A DNA stretch of 64,000 nt from NCBI GenBank assembly GCA_017448985.1, contig JAFSKL010000021.1, forward strand, positions 1-64,000. The letters are read 5' to 3'. Within the stretch, counting starts at the first letter, position 1, and each line of letters starts with the position of its first letter. The DNA is from Paludibacteraceae bacterium (lineage in GTDB: Bacteria > Bacteroidota > Bacteroidia > Bacteroidales > Paludibacteraceae). The position numbers and the translations under genes were made by a program. Shown here piece after piece: positions 53,301 to 61,400 of the stretch. The notes beneath the pieces were generated by a model. It was given only the letters and a program-made list of their open reading frames with translations, ran no database searches and had not been told where the DNA came from.

Positions 53301-54881
53301 TCGAACTTCTTCAAAGGCGGTGATTCAAGCAAGCCTCGTGACTGGCAGACGGTTGCCAACTGGTATAAAGGTACATTGCCGACCTATGAGACAAAAGTGC
53401 GTATTCTTGCACCGTGTGAATTAAGTGGTGCAACAGTTCGTGTGGCACAAGTGGATATTGTTTCCAGCGGAACAAGCAGCAAGATGCCGGGCGGTACCTG
53501 TTCCGGTAGTTTGACTATTGCATCGGATGCGGCACTTATCGTAACAGGAAAAGTACGGTCAGCTGAGGCTCCGCATTTTGCATCCAATGATCTCAAACCG
53601 ACCGAATTGGGCGATTTGACGATCAAAGCAGACGAAACAAACGGTAACGGTACGCTGATCTTTGATAATAAGGACGGAAATACACAGGCTGTTGTGGAAA
53701 TGTATAGCAAGGCACAAAATAGTGTGGGTAGCTGGAGTTGGCAGTATGTGGCCGTGCCTTTCAATGACAATTCGAGTGCGTATAGAAATTATTATGGCAG
53801 CTGGCTCTATCGATGGGCAGAAGATAATAGCGGATGGGAAGTGGTGCCTAACAGGGGTGCGGTTTATCCGTGGATAGGTTACTGCTTGACGCAGGAAACG
53901 GCCAAACAGTATGTGATGGACGGAACGCTTGTAGAGACCACGGAACAGGAGTTTACTGTTGGTAGTAATCAAGATATGGTCATTGGAAATAGCTGGACAG
54001 CGCCGATTCAAGTTAAGCAGTTTACGGATGACGATTTCGGAGGTTTAACTAAGAATATTTATCTGTTTAACACCGGATTGGATGTGAAAAAGGAAGGTAC
54101 AATTAATCCTGTTGGAACTGACGGAGATGCTCGTTATGAGGCCGGTACATATGTGGTTGTTCCTATTCATTCGGCAGAATACACGGGCGATAGTTTAATT
54201 AGTTCGTTGCAGGCGTTTACCATCAACAATTCCAGCGGTAGTGATGCTACGTTGACGCTGGATTACGATCGTCATATTCGTCCGACTCGTTCTACTGATA
54301 AAGTAAATGCCGGACCAATGCATGCTCCGAAGCGGATGGCAGAGGAGAGTGATAAGCCAGTTGTGCTGAAGATTTTGGTAAGCGGCGACCGTTATGACGA
54401 TCGATTGGTACTACTTGAACGGGAAGATTTCAGTCGTGGTTATGATGCCGGTTGGGACGGAGAGAAGATATTGATAGGCGGCAATTCGCAAGAAATATTC
54501 AGTGTGATGGAAAGTGGTCAAGAGTCCGTGACGGCTACGCCGGATATGGACGGAACAGTGATTGGTTTCCGTGCCGGAGAAGACGATATATACACCTTCC
54601 ATTTCGAATATGACGGCTACGATGAACCGCTCTATCTGTTGGATACAGATACCAAGATCTTCACGCGTGTGGTGACGGGCAACATCTATACTTTTATGTG
54701 CACCGATAAGAGGGAAAGCAATCGCTTCCTGTTGACGCGCAAGAATGCTCAGGATGCACCGACAGACAATGCGAATATCCGTGACGAGTATAGCAAGCCG
54801 CTGAAATTCCTTAACAACGACAAGATTTATATCTATGTCCGAGGCGTGCTATATGATATAACCGGCAAGGTAGTTAAGTAA
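44388..54881 (+). CDS. Giant secreted InlB-repeat protein (module 1)
   Basis: A 3,497-residue open frame. The signal peptide begins only near residue 118 (KHVAMIFAVLVMSMANVGMAWGA), so the true start may be an internal GTG/ATG around 44750; the preceding part has no recognisable domain. After it come Ser/Thr-rich beta domains, many InlB B-type (Listeria-Bacteroides) repeats with YNANGGS..., SGYTFQNW and LYA.W signatures, an Ig-like CEEAAGTIS...TIQWYKDN domain, a ThuA/flavodoxin-like domain (about 2700-2970, IAFVVDGTEGG to YLLKTN), and a C-terminal beta module (NSWTAPIQVKQF) ending VLYDITGKVVK. It is shared in order with the product of 55401-62036. A surface or extracellular role is inferred. 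Confidence 0.85.
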   Translation: MKDFTFLMKNTNLESAVWNDIEREAIEPHRLNADGMNEEQVRRASRSNPHCAGIELLKARSTDGQSQRQYSVGTIARPLPDSVSNPCRVRVLDYPQGISGLFPSLFSGISFARVWKHVAMIFAVLVMSMANVGMAWGADYTIYQATSSGVNTSNVEETGISVTFNSMKTVTNGPITSVANAGYGIEAGLKSPRWGGSGNGNNIQIVVAENYTATITAYVQVKSASQTVTVKQTTESGTNITSVSCSATETVYQVQASDLAAGTYYIKANDNVGLIKLVASVTAAGGGGGGSGTGTGKISWAITTNTLTLTPTISGAGSSNLSGASTTLSLKGLSTTSSSKSGYCKPFYGTVVDCPADDDYASVTFTVASGYTFTPSNLSLTCFSNNSGNFKYKAVISDATYTITSNEIQPSSGGEGAITFASGAFTGKALTGTVAIKLFTYGLSNSSSGTRSYIKSPIEITGTVASAAAGTCTDKYSFHYGPHTGDWETPICFEKVGATHEWQITDFVIPSHASGEFYVGYEGSTNGQSVTRAWTYGYSDGNGAMKLLPTSSSIVGQATGAKGTISIWDDSGWQNQNVGFTPDGYGITYGGVGHAFNTTATANMLETDVVTLPDVSTTYTMGLATSSAGTYVTCAHSSAAEAISAMGVSILDAGKKKILLDPGSFNTANAVYAVWDVTNSTWGDGTTKLFTDADGDGVWECPVASTCTNIILVRLSEGTTASNINWSRKWNQTSGSSTIAVGDLLQKYTITSLEGDNCTYTTTAIHPATGDKGKFRMWANSADNNWYVHWIPYYVLSYDGNGGTGTTAATERNSESVTLTVNTAANGFTAPTGYQFAGWANSDARADAGTVDYAAGASYTLTSNATLYAVWQAKNYTITLNNQSATVAGTTSVSATYNSNTNIVATIICPTKTGYYFDGYYTETGGNGTQLIDRNGNFIASVSGYTDASKNWIHDGDVTLYAKWTALTLTLTLSPTTIAPSTATNVTYTITTNAPTNTTVPYYYAVYNFGNPDPAGGYIDGDHAVSGGLSQTVSVTKTAGTWYTQAVIIWGGAVVQTSAKVSLVAGTLYTVTYNANGGSVEPSSVTQASEGASVTLATPTRSGYTFQNWVIGGATYAASASYTPTADITAYATWKENCAGGGGSTTLITITPTITSDNKNNASASASGTPGGTAYWTNMSTSSPYKLSSSGAYFALKLSSGYYQATDVLVINGADKAHHVYYGAHGSGTALGITGSPSSGTINFTLTGLPSNIDEIYVYRSSDTYNGKLSSISVTRTGSTCYYVTYNGNGADGGYVNDPEAYSANDDPTVLANGFTKAGYEFTGWNTQAGGGGTSYAEGATITDINANITLYAQWALPCSTVPTVSAGSNSAVASTTATVSCTGGITSLGTGGCIITSYGFVLGTSANPTLSNTVHEVGTSIAASTGFSKNLTGLTPSTTYYVRPYATNGQGTAYGTQTSFTTSAAALVHWTMNLNTSTWGAASTETTDGTNITSIATSRTNGSDGTRSGATAKVTMASAEVSDNSSPSNSANFTFTVNSAKKVVPEKVTCEVFNVSSGSRTYKAQISDNNGHVYNSTNTLAVSSEATLTDATFNFAAGGVLVGNVTLKIYAWGSGSEFRMGQHVKLYGEVQNAANYTVTHTLSNVTKSAGETSVKEGNNYTATYEAAIGYELPATISVTIGGTPATAGTDYTWTQGTGVISIPGNKVTGNIVITVNGEVVTSHSVTYNGNSNTGGSVPTDANTYEENDIVTVLGNSGSLTKTGYVFRGWNTASDYSGTFYPADYQFEMPNSNVTLYAVWGTGRVCYKITDFETSQHNSSSNKPDSQGKYIYGYMGTTDAAHALTITTDNTNNKGENSGANMKVYCGTSIYVYADNTTTGGTPATFSSVSAVSLKIKMLNSSYHTTFTIKVGSTTIANSVSLEGDPQSGYTLFSYEDLANLSGKITITNNGSGSSSYNFSVDDIEICTGSGSSGYTVTFDNNGEGSYSKTIENVPSGSKIGKPIPDPTAAGSTFDGWYKEAGCSNAWNFASDVVSSDVTIYAKWLNCRPVITTQPSGAVYVLGNVPAALNVVATGDVTGYQWYSNDENNATSGTLIAGATTAGYTPELSIIGTTYYYCVVTNACGSTTTNVVAIVCNDSRANPTATWTVAEPTHGGQGFSFSVTAYQNDNISLWDGTLTVAMLTASEGVVLGEVTVDNTTKTISGTYGVEASATSPVTFYLSLPGTTNCCAATLDYNRTFTACAGGAGDSYNVRVRKDYEKDASNNYRWVTAGAGEITYAVGSSISSAKASSAVGVFDSIMSNDKQYLWIKTYEANTKTVRIHVLTGGKNISVSTIYQNTNYAAVADKDIVSSDDYSVTYDGSGSAENFGAKGIHYVDIEFDSPLEANDIICVKFSTSNVKAYGAVLTTVGDGGTQTTTLAWSNSQASGATLTKQEDDIDFAVTATRNNPAAIASLGAISYTSSNTAIATINSSTGLVHIADDIDFGEAAYKTTTITATLAASGCYKKATITYTLQVNKHVCEEAAGTISYVDNGCSGMTLSVSGYEDGATIQWYKDNSPVGTNSATYNATTAGEYHVVTTKTCSMTSTNSIVLALASASAEKIVDEWYVKNGRRTPDIALVQTTDARSFTVTSGGSTITEIGGCTFELKDDGIIYLHGSKPDGSAPSGLSAGDMTITITVSGCGGALSGLDIVIHKQDATTRPSIAFVVDGTEGGSFDAENESHSINTALYQFLDHGSDNLGAFDLTGQNIYSTVDEKAIRQHYSQFDAIVITDDPNTGTKSGSTSYVDAFGTMIDIRPILSMEAYVSKLKNWGSKGVAGSPSSPNPRQYEMRLQCKDHEIYSDLPAPAPGTHVWSEIIDGEEYRHVIMVDSTQSPYAGVAYNEQTAGDKLPALQGFASEDMGHLLGLGLILNGTLHAGVERQEEPAARMMILGIQSKALPNALTDEGKKVIENAITYLLKTNMEEVDDCSNFFKGGDSSKPRDWQTVANWYKGTLPTYETKVRILAPCELSGATVRVAQVDIVSSGTSSKMPGGTCSGSLTIASDAALIVTGKVRSAEAPHFASNDLKPTELGDLTIKADETNGNGTLIFDNKDGNTQAVVEMYSKAQNSVGSWSWQYVAVPFNDNSSAYRNYYGSWLYRWAEDNSGWEVVPNRGAVYPWIGYCLTQETAKQYVMDGTLVETTEQEFTVGSNQDMVIGNSWTAPIQVKQFTDDDFGGLTKNIYLFNTGLDVKKEGTINPVGTDGDARYEAGTYVVVPIHSAEYTGDSLISSLQAFTINNSSGSDATLTLDYDRHIRPTRSTDKVNAGPMHAPKRMAEESDKPVVLKILVSGDRYDDRLVLLEREDFSRGYDAGWDGEKILIGGNSQEIFSVMESGQESVTATPDMDGTVIGFRAGEDDIYTFHFEYDGYDEPLYLLDTDTKIFTRVVTGNIYTFMCTDKRESNRFLLTRKNAQDAPTDNANIRDEYSKPLKFLNNDKIYIYVRGVLYDITGKVVK

Positions 54882-54918
54882 TGTTTATTGTTTAATGATT
54901 AGAGAAAGGAGAAACATT

Positions 54919-55353
54919 ATGAAAACTACAGGTATAAAGGTGAACGGTTATCGTTTAGCGGTGATAGGATTGGTGCTTGGCTTGGCTATGACAATGCAGG
55001 CGGTGGATTATAAAAATGTGTACAAGCATTCCGTTGTCAGTCATCAGTATTCAGATAACGGTATAGAGGCTGCTGCGCCGTCAACGGTTTTCCGGTCTAC
55101 GAGTGCTTATTCGGGGCAGTGGAATCAGGATGCGCAACAGTCAATGCTGAATGCGGACGGAACGGTGAACGCAGACGCGTATGGTATAGGACAGAGAAAT
55201 GCTCCCGGTCCAAGGCGCGTTGGCCAAACAGGAACGCCAGGAGAAGGAGGCGAACAACAACCTCTCGGGGATGTCCTCTGGCCGTTGATGTTGATGGCCA
55301 TGATGTATGCGGCGATGCGGGTGTTGCGCCTCCGCCGTATGCAGCGGAAATAA
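54919..55353 (+). CDS. Small secreted protein with C-terminal PLGD-TM-Arg tag (1)
   Basis: A 144-residue protein with an N-terminal signal (RLAVIGLVLGLAMTMQA). A Ser/Tyr/Asn-rich middle (FRSTSAYSG, NADGTVNADAYG) is followed by a Pro-Gly linker with APGPRRVG. The C-terminal tag starts at residue 115: PLGDVLW, a hydrophobic helix LMLMAMMYAAM and RVLRLRRMQRK. Such a motif-helix-basic tail layout is how exosortase/rhombosortase-type sorting signals look. A GGAG-like ribosome-binding site (near 54908) precedes the ATG. It lies 37 nt after the giant gene. The function is unknown. Confidence 0.75.
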   Translation: MKTTGIKVNGYRLAVIGLVLGLAMTMQAVDYKNVYKHSVVSHQYSDNGIEAAAPSTVFRSTSAYSGQWNQDAQQSMLNADGTVNADAYGIGQRNAPGPRRVGQTGTPGEGGEQQPLGDVLWPLMLMAMMYAAMRVLRLRRMQRK

Positions 55354-55400
55354 GAAGGGCATTAATCGAAATACTGTTGAACATAAGAAACAAACATATC

Positions 55401-58400
55401 ATGAGAAAGATATCCTTCATTGTTGCAATCATATTCGCCAGTTTGGCTTGGGGAGCGGATATTTCCAATTTTGCCTCCGGCATAGAGAACGGAACAACCG
55501 GACTGAACAAAGGAGACTGCGGTTCTATTGCAGCCTCTACGGATAAACCGCGAACGGGCGCACAATGTCTCTCGACCGCATATACTGGCGGTACAGGTTT
55601 GAAAAAGTGGTATCCGGATGTTACATTTGCCGTGCCCAAGAATTCCTATTTTCATGTTATCGGCTATGCTAAGTTGCTCTCTACCGATGGAACGACACCT
55701 GGTGCCGGTACGCAGGCGTATGCGAATGCATACGTAGGTGGTGACAAAGGGGGAGATGCCGTTAATTTAACCACATCATGGCAACGCATAACAGCATCAT
55801 CCGGTAAGGCCGGTTCGGATAAGACTGGAGCAAAAGCCTATTTTCATCGTAAGCACGCCAGCAAGAAAGAGGTGCTGTTTGATGATGTTATCGCGTATGT
55901 ATCGACCCAATCAACTGTGGACTTAACGGCTCCGAGTGCAGCAACTTCGGCCTCCGCTACAGAAACGGAAATCACATGGACTTGCGGAACGGATGGCAAC
56001 ACGGGCGTGCAAGCCACGTTAATCTGGAAGCGGACCTCCGGTACGGCCGAAGATTTGACACTGAATAATCAGGGTATCTATGCATTGGCAGCGACCGAAG
56101 GACCGAATGTTGATCAAAGCGGACATTGGGAGTTGGTACGCGTGTTAGCCGCGGATGTTACGTCGTTTAGCGCCGTTGGTTCGTTTGCCAGCAATGAGAA
56201 GTATGCGATTGTTCACCGTGACTTGGCGTATAACTATTCGAATCCGACCTATGTAACCACGCCAGACCTCTCCGTCAGAACGCTTTACTTGAAGCCGGGC
56301 ACAAACTGGAAGAAAGATGGTGCACGTTTTTCAATATATTGCTTTGGTGGCGGCGCTGAGGATAAATGGTATGACATGGAACTCGTGGATGCCGGATGTG
56401 GTTCGGGTACGGTATATAAGGCCGAAGTTAGCAAGAGTTATACCGGTTTGAAATTCTGCCGTATGAAAGGTGATGATCCAAGCCATGGTTGGAGCGATCC
56501 TCCTTTGTGGAATCAGACGAATGACTTGACCATGCCGAGCACCGATGCGGCTGTATATGAAGTGCCGGATGGTCAATGGGATGGCGGTACGAGTTCCCAA
56601 TGGAGAACAACACCGCTGAGTATTTGTATATCAGGATCAGAACTTTGCTTTGCTGGCGAACAACTGACATTGACAGCGACCAGTACCGGCGCAACGCACT
56701 ATCAATGGTACAAAGATGGCACGGCTATATCGGGCGCTACAACGGCTACCTATATTAACTATAACTTCGCTTATGAGAACGCTGGTAACTACTATTGCAA
56801 ATCGCGTTTGGGAACCTCTGGCACAGAGATTCAGAGCAATACAATCACCGTGAAGACACTGCGTATGTATTTCAAAAATGGTCGAGATGGCGGAGATTAT
56901 GGTTATGTCGATTTACGAAATACTGATCCGGATCATCATAAGGCGACAGGAATGATCTTCCTTGGTCAAGAATGGACCTATGGTTTTAGTATAAAGGATG
57001 GTGTCGGTCATGAGTACGGATGCAATAACCCCGAATCCAGTAAGATGTGGAGTGGAGATTGTACTAATTGGTATATGAATGCGCCGAATATTAAATGTCT
57101 TATGTGGACTGAGAACGGTGCTACTTATACTTTCACAGTAGACTACTCCAATTTTACTGTTCCAGTTGTTTCTGCTGCTTATCCTCCTGATAACCAAGCG
57201 GCAGATTATAAGATTTATTTTGATAATAGTTTGGTAAATTGGGAAGAACCCTTGTATTACCGTGTAGGCCGCGGTGAACGTGGAAGTGCAGATCACACCA
57301 AAGCAGATTTAATTGAGAAAGTACCCGGCACCGTGAACTTATATCAATATAAAACAAAAGAGTATAATGATTTGGATGCTTGGCACATTGCAGACAACTG
57401 CGGTTATACAGGTAATGGCTATTCTATCTATCAAACCAATGCCAGTTCCGAGTATGAAATTCATAACGCTGTTACTTACGAAGGAGGTGCTACTAAGCAG
57501 GATATCACGATTGTACCGATAGGCACTCATTCAACAGGAAATAAATCATATAATGATCACTGCGAGTTCTACGACTACACGATGCTGCAAGGGATGAAGA
57601 CGCAGAATGTGATGATTGATGATACGGAGAATGGAACGATTACAGTTACATACACGGATGTGAATGATGCCTCACAGTCCTTCACCAGCGGTGACCGTGA
57701 CTTGGCGCACACTTGCATATTGACTATCGAGACTACAGCTGATTGCGGTTATCAGTTATCGTCTTTGATGGTAAACGGTTCTCCCTTTACAAACAGTGAC
57801 AATCCCTATATTCTGGATACACGCACCACGATTGATGCGGAGTTTGAGCCTGCTACCTATAGCGTGACGCTGCATCCAAACGGTGGATTGATTTTAGCGG
57901 GCGACGTGACGAGTTACACCTTCGGCATTGGTGCAACCTTGCCGACCCATATGTCGCTGATAGGTATGGACTTCAAGGGGTGGTACGCTAACTCTGAGTT
58001 GACAGGCGAGCCAGTGACGGAGATCTCTACTACTGACTGCGGTGACAAAGAATACTGGGCGAAATGGGAGAATGAGAAGTTGAAAGTGACCTATATCATC
58101 GGTAGGTGTCAAGTGACGGGCGAAGAATGGATACAGGGACAAGACGGTGGTTACAGCGCATGGCTATTCAAAGGCGGAGCTACCCCGGCTGAGAATACAC
58201 TTAAAGCTACTTCGGACATCAAGATTCCTTCACTTAACGCAGTTAACGAGTGGTTCTTAACCAAGGATGTTACCAAACTTCCTGTGAATAGCATGTGGAG
58301 TTATGAAAAAGATGATGCTACCACGAAGACCGATAAATCTATCCAAGCCTTCAAGGTAGGAAGCAGCAGTACGGTGGAGTTTGACTTGAAGGAATTAGAA

Positions 58401-61400
58401 GCCAGCAGCATCATGTTCTATGTTTTCCCGAGTAGTGATAATGCGTATTCAGTAGATCTAAAGGTGAACGGCACAACAACGAATCAACCGATTGCAGGTG
58501 ACGAACAATATCAAATACATCGCTTTGACTATTTCGAAGGCCCTTATACAGGTAAGTTCTCTATCAAAAGTATCGGCAAGGAAAGTCGTGTCGTAGTGAT
58601 TGTGGAAGTGCCTGTAGTGACGATTACTTTTGACAAGAATGCCGCAGAAGCGACCGGTACGATGGAAGCATTGGTCGTTCCGAAGGGCACCACGGTGACT
58701 TTGCCTGAAAATAGTTTTGCATGGACCGATCATGAGTTCCAATGCTGGACAGAGGGTTCGACAACCGGTCTGGAGATAGCCGATGAAGCAGCATATACCG
58801 CAACGGCCAACGTGACGCTCTATGCTAAATGGGTAGAGCATAAGGAGACGACAGTGACATTGAGTGCACAGGAGGCAGACAACAAAGATGATTATACGAA
58901 ATCCGTGACAGCCGTTTATGTCAAACCCATGCCGGAAATAGCGGTGCTGCCGACGCGTGAGTGGTACACTTTCGAGGGTTATTTCGAAAATCCGGATGGT
59001 ACGGGTACGCAGTATTATTCTTCGACGGGCGAGAGTACTCATGTGTGGGACAAGACGACTGATGCTATTATCTATGCGAAATGGACAGAAATCAAGCATG
59101 CTACTATTACCTTGGTGGCTACCGGCGCGTATAACCATTATACCTCTTCGGTGGTAGCTACCTATGAAAAGCCGATGCCAACTATTCCTAATCTGCCTCT
59201 AAGCGAAACCCATGTGTTTGCCGGTTATTTTGTGAATCCGGATGGAACCGGTACGCAGTACTACACCGGAACAGGAACAAGTGCCAAGGATTGGGATCAG
59301 GATGTATCTACCGCTACGCTATACGCCAAATGGGTAGAGCATTGCGATGTTGTGCCAACACTCACGCCGGCTGCTTCGGTTGTAACGATTTGGAATGAAA
59401 AGAAAGTAGATTTGACTTTGGTAACACTTTCCTGTTCGATAGATACAACGACACTCAAGTATTCGTATGTATCGGCATCGGAGAATATTACCGGATGTGA
59501 ATACAAGTACTTTGACTCGCGCGTTCACATCATCGGCACGCCGACGGGTTATACAACTACTACAAACAAGACGATTACTTTCACCTTCAAGAACAACTGC
59601 GACCCGGAAAAATCCTTTACCGTGGATCAAACCATTCGGATCTATCCGACAGACAAGAAAGCACGCATTGCTCTTATTCTAACCGGTGAAGAAAAAGGAG
59701 ATTTTAATGAGTACACTGCCGACGACTCAATCAGTTGTGCGGAATTGATAGCGTATTTGAACAAGAAATATGATGTGACATGCGTGAACGGCTATGCAAG
59801 CAAAAAAGCATCAGACCTCGCTGCTTATTACGACCAATATGACCTGCTGATTGTAACGGACTTTTTGAATACAGGAAAGGGTTACACGAATGTTATCGGT
59901 ACGCTGATTGATAAGAAACCTATTTTGAGTTTTGAGGCCTATGTGGCTAACTTATCGAATTGGCATATAGGTTCCAATCCGAAAGACCCAAGTCCAAAAG
60001 TGCAAGACATGAAGGTACTTTGTGCCGGTCATGCAGTCTTTATGGATGCCAAATATGACGAGGAAGATGCTTTACCGGTAGATGTGGTTAATGATGCAGA
60101 CACAACCGTACATGTATTGGATGCTTTGAGTTCTGCAAAAGATGCAAAAGGTTTGCAAGGTTTCACTATCAACGAAGCACCGGACTTTATCTTCCTCGCT
60201 ACGATACGCGATGCGAATAATAAACGCGACTTGATTGTGTGCTGCGAGCGACAAGTGGTTTTCTCTGCCCGCTTGATGTTGTATGGTATCAATTACTACG
60301 AGATGGGTAATTTGTCCAAGGCAGGACGCATCATCATTCGTCAGATGATAGACTATCTGCTGATGACCGATGAGACGAAAGTGGCGGACTGCTCGCTCGT
60401 ATTCGATAATGGAGCAGGGAATCCGGATAAGAGTACATGCGGAGACAACTTATGGTCCAATCCTGCAAACTGGGCTCCGGGATATAATATCATTCCAACT
60501 CCGTATCAACCGGCTCGTATCATTGCCGAGTGCCATGTGAATTATGATGCAGCCCACGCTGGAAGTGTGAAAGTAAACAAAGGTCGTGATGAACATAATA
60601 ATCCCGTGGATGGTAAACTAATTATTGAACCATCCGGTGGCCTGACGATAGCCGGTGTAGTAACCACTGTTCATGACACGCGTTATGCATCGCCTATCAC
60701 GATTAAAGCCGAAGACTTGCTCATTATGTCTAATGAGACCGGAAATGGAGCTCTTGTGTATGGCAATAAGGAATCGGATGTGCGCGCAACAGTGCAGTAC
60801 TATAGCCGAGGTGAAAACGCCAATGTATCTGGAAAAAAACCTGTTTGGCAGTATATGGGTATTCCATTCCAGTCCGGACAAACCGCTATCCAGATGTACT
60901 ATGAAGCATGGATGTGCCGGTGGGCTACAGAATCGGGCTTAGGTGGACTTTGGCAGTGGGTCGAGAACGAAGATATGTTGCTGCCGTTCGAGGGATATTG
61001 TATCACGCAGAAGGACAAGAAGACATACCAGTTTGCCGGCAAACTCAATCCTCCGATAACAACTACCGTGGAATTGGACAACCGTGACGATGACGGCTAT
61101 GCGTTTGCTGCCAATAGTTGGACTGCACCTATTAAGATTTCCCAGATGCAGGATGCAGACTTTAAGAATGCGGAAAAGTCTATATATATTTACCATACTG
61201 GTACATATGCCGATTGGGACATAAAAAAGGATGAAGTAATCAATACACAGACAAGCAGTAGTTCTATCGAACCAGGGCAGTATGCTACTATTCCTATTCA
61301 CTCGTCGCCATATATTGGAGTGGATTCTGTTATTCCGTCAATGCAGGGATTCTTCGTGAGAGTGCTTGATAAATCGAAAGAAGCCAATATTAAACTGGTG

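Noticed and set aside
55119..55400. Extended start for the second giant protein
   Set aside because: The segment overlaps the tagged small gene in another frame, and a proper signal peptide begins at ATG 55401.
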